NCBI GenBank assembly: GCA_023511875.1
Contig: JAIMAQ010000006.1
Coordinates: 62,001 to 126,000, forward strand
Length of the DNA stretch: 64,000 nucleotides
Origin: Thermoflavifilum sp.
Lineage (GTDB): Bacteria; Bacteroidota; Bacteroidia; Chitinophagales; Chitinophagaceae
Reading direction: 5' to 3'
Shown: one piece after another, positions 63,103 through 64,000 of the stretch
Position numbering within the stretch: position 1 is the stretch's first letter
Layout: the number at the start of each line of letters is the position of its first letter
Notes under the pieces: generated by a model
What the model was told of the DNA's origin: nothing
The model's input: only the letters and a program-made list of their open reading frames with translations
Database searches by the model: none
Position numbers and translations under genes: made by a program

Positions 63103-64000
63103 TTATAGAGCTGCCACCTCGATGACTTCAAAGCTACCCGGTACTAAAGGTGGCCGCCCGTGAGAGCCTGAGGTGGATTGTTGAAAACGCGCCGTGGAAA
63201 GAAATAAATGATGAGTAAGCGTATCTATTGTGCTGGTGCGAGCACCAGGGGCGGTCTTCAGGTTCTGCACTATTTTATACTGCTCAGGATCGCGTTCTTG
63301 AATAACCGTGAGAGTGCCTTCCCCATTCGAACTAAATATGTGATGCGTTACGGGATCAAAATCAATTCCATCACAACCCTTGCCAATAGGTAGTTTGGCC
63401 ACTACTTGACCATTAACAGCATTCATCACTACCAATAACTGATTGCCACAACCAGCAAACAAGCGATGTTGACGCCAGTCAATAGACAACCCCGTAGGTC
63501 TCATACCGCCATTCAGAGGCCAACGATAATCTGCTTGAAAACGATGCAAGTCTATGCGTTGTATTTCGTTACGATCTTCAATATTCACAAACAAATGCCC
63601 CTCCAGATCGCTTACAGCTGTTTCGGGTTTACCATCCACAGGTATCGTATGTATCACCCGATCGTTTACTGGATCGATCACAGATAAATCGTGGCTGCGT
63701 CCATTGCAGGTGATGATGGTGTGCGTAAAAGGTTCAAACAAAATAGCATCAGGGTCTTGCCCAGTAGCAATATTGTGTAAAACGCGATGATGGATGATAT
63801 CCACCACTGTCACTTCATTGCTTCGACCATTGCTGATATAAGCCTTATTAAGATCGGGCACAAATGCAATGCCATGTACGCCGTGTAACTGATGAATCAC
63901 CGTAATCAACTTACCTGAATGCTCATCAACTACATCTACTTCATCACCATGAGATACATACAATTCATGAGTAGGCGTGTATACCGATAAATAATCCCAT
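63103..64000 (-). CDS. YVTN-type beta-propeller protein (N terminus beyond window)
   Basis: The frame stays open through 63999, reading ...LSVYTPTHELYVSHGDEVDVV, so the gene continues past the right edge; an internal Met at 63963 is not the true start. At least 298 residues show repeated four-strand blades with patterns like Y-V-S-H-G-D-E-V-D-V-V-D and T-I-I-T-C-N-G-R-S-H-D-L-S-V-I-D, spaced about 42 residues, typical of YncE/YVTN repeats. Such propellers are usually exported and bind partners or redox cofactors. The signal peptide would lie outside the window. Function unknown. Confidence 0.85.
   Translation of the reverse strand, partial: WDYLSVYTPTHELYVSHGDEVDVVDEHSGKLITVIHQLHGVHGIAFVPDLNKAYISNGRSNEVTVVDIIHHRVLHNIATGQDPDAILFEPFTHTIITCNGRSHDLSVIDPVNDRVIHTIPVDGKPETAVSDLEGHLFVNIEDRNEIQRIDLHRFQADYRWPLNGGMRPTGLSIDWRQHRLFAGCGNQLLVVMNAVNGQVVAKLPIGKGCDGIDFDPVTHHIFSSNGEGTLTVIQERDPEQYKIVQNLKTAPGARTSTIDTLTHHLFLSTARFQQSTSGSHGRPPLVPGSFEVIEVAAL

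Noticed and set aside
1..64000. tRNA, rRNA, CRISPR, insertion sequence, prophage or defence-system genes
   Set aside because: I looked through all gaps and ORFs and saw no cloverleaf-like segment, repeat-spacer array, transposase, integrase or known defence gene.

Overview
The window is chromosomal DNA from a member of the Bacteroidota, most likely of the Chitinophagaceae or a close relative (inference from gene content; genus not determined). The support is a GldH gliding-motility lipoprotein, a SecA of about 1100 residues, DUF1080, YaiO-type, DUF4838 and HYC_CC_PP-type proteins, and many -7 promoter boxes of the Bacteroidota form TAnnTTTG placed just before genes. I saw no rRNA, tRNA, CRISPR array, insertion sequence or phage gene. 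The layout is that of an ordinary chromosome with short operons.

Layout: 1-414 is the start of a sugar nucleotidyltransferase that runs off the left edge. glyA (561-1844) faces a leftward operon of secA, deoC, a SPOR protein and an M20 amidohydrolase (7806 to 2137). A rightward cassette (8125-11098) encodes a Gfo/Idh oxidoreductase, a sugar isomerase/epimerase and a secreted DUF1080 protein; this set fits an oxidation-based route for glycoside cleavage. A leftward ECF sigma operon (12869-11101) follows, with a small secreted charged protein divergent from it. Then come a lone transketolase C-terminal half, galE and rfbA, all leftward.

17253-22904 is a phosphate-starvation locus: a Pho-box-like triple repeat, a porin, then pstS-pstC-pstA-pstB-phoU. 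A YyaL-type thioredoxin-domain protein (23089-25146) is next.

25204-33444 is the most interesting region. It is a tight rightward operon of a lone receiver domain, a membrane-anchored HEAT protein, a processive-type family 2 glycosyltransferase, a large TPR protein ending in a YaiO-like outer-membrane barrel, and a DUF4838 glycosidase-like exported protein. Together these look like a synthase-dependent exopolysaccharide assembly and export machine, analogous in architecture to Pga/Bcs but with different parts.

33679-47264 is a mixed housekeeping stretch: two glycosyltransferases, thiL, an inositol-phosphatase-family gene, a GH3 acyl-adenylating protein, a LysE exporter, a LacI regulator, a NagZ-beta-lactamase fusion, mutL and an unknown lipoprotein. 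47258-55682 is a leftward heavy-metal (probably copper/silver) efflux operon with an HMA protein, a HYC_CC_PP protein, a CusA pump split into two ORFs, a TolC protein and two different adaptor proteins. Upstream of it lie a response regulator and histidine kinase pair, gldH, yicC and an RluE-like pseudouridine synthase. The right end holds lpxD, an SDR epimerase, pheS and a YVTN-type beta-propeller that runs off the right edge.
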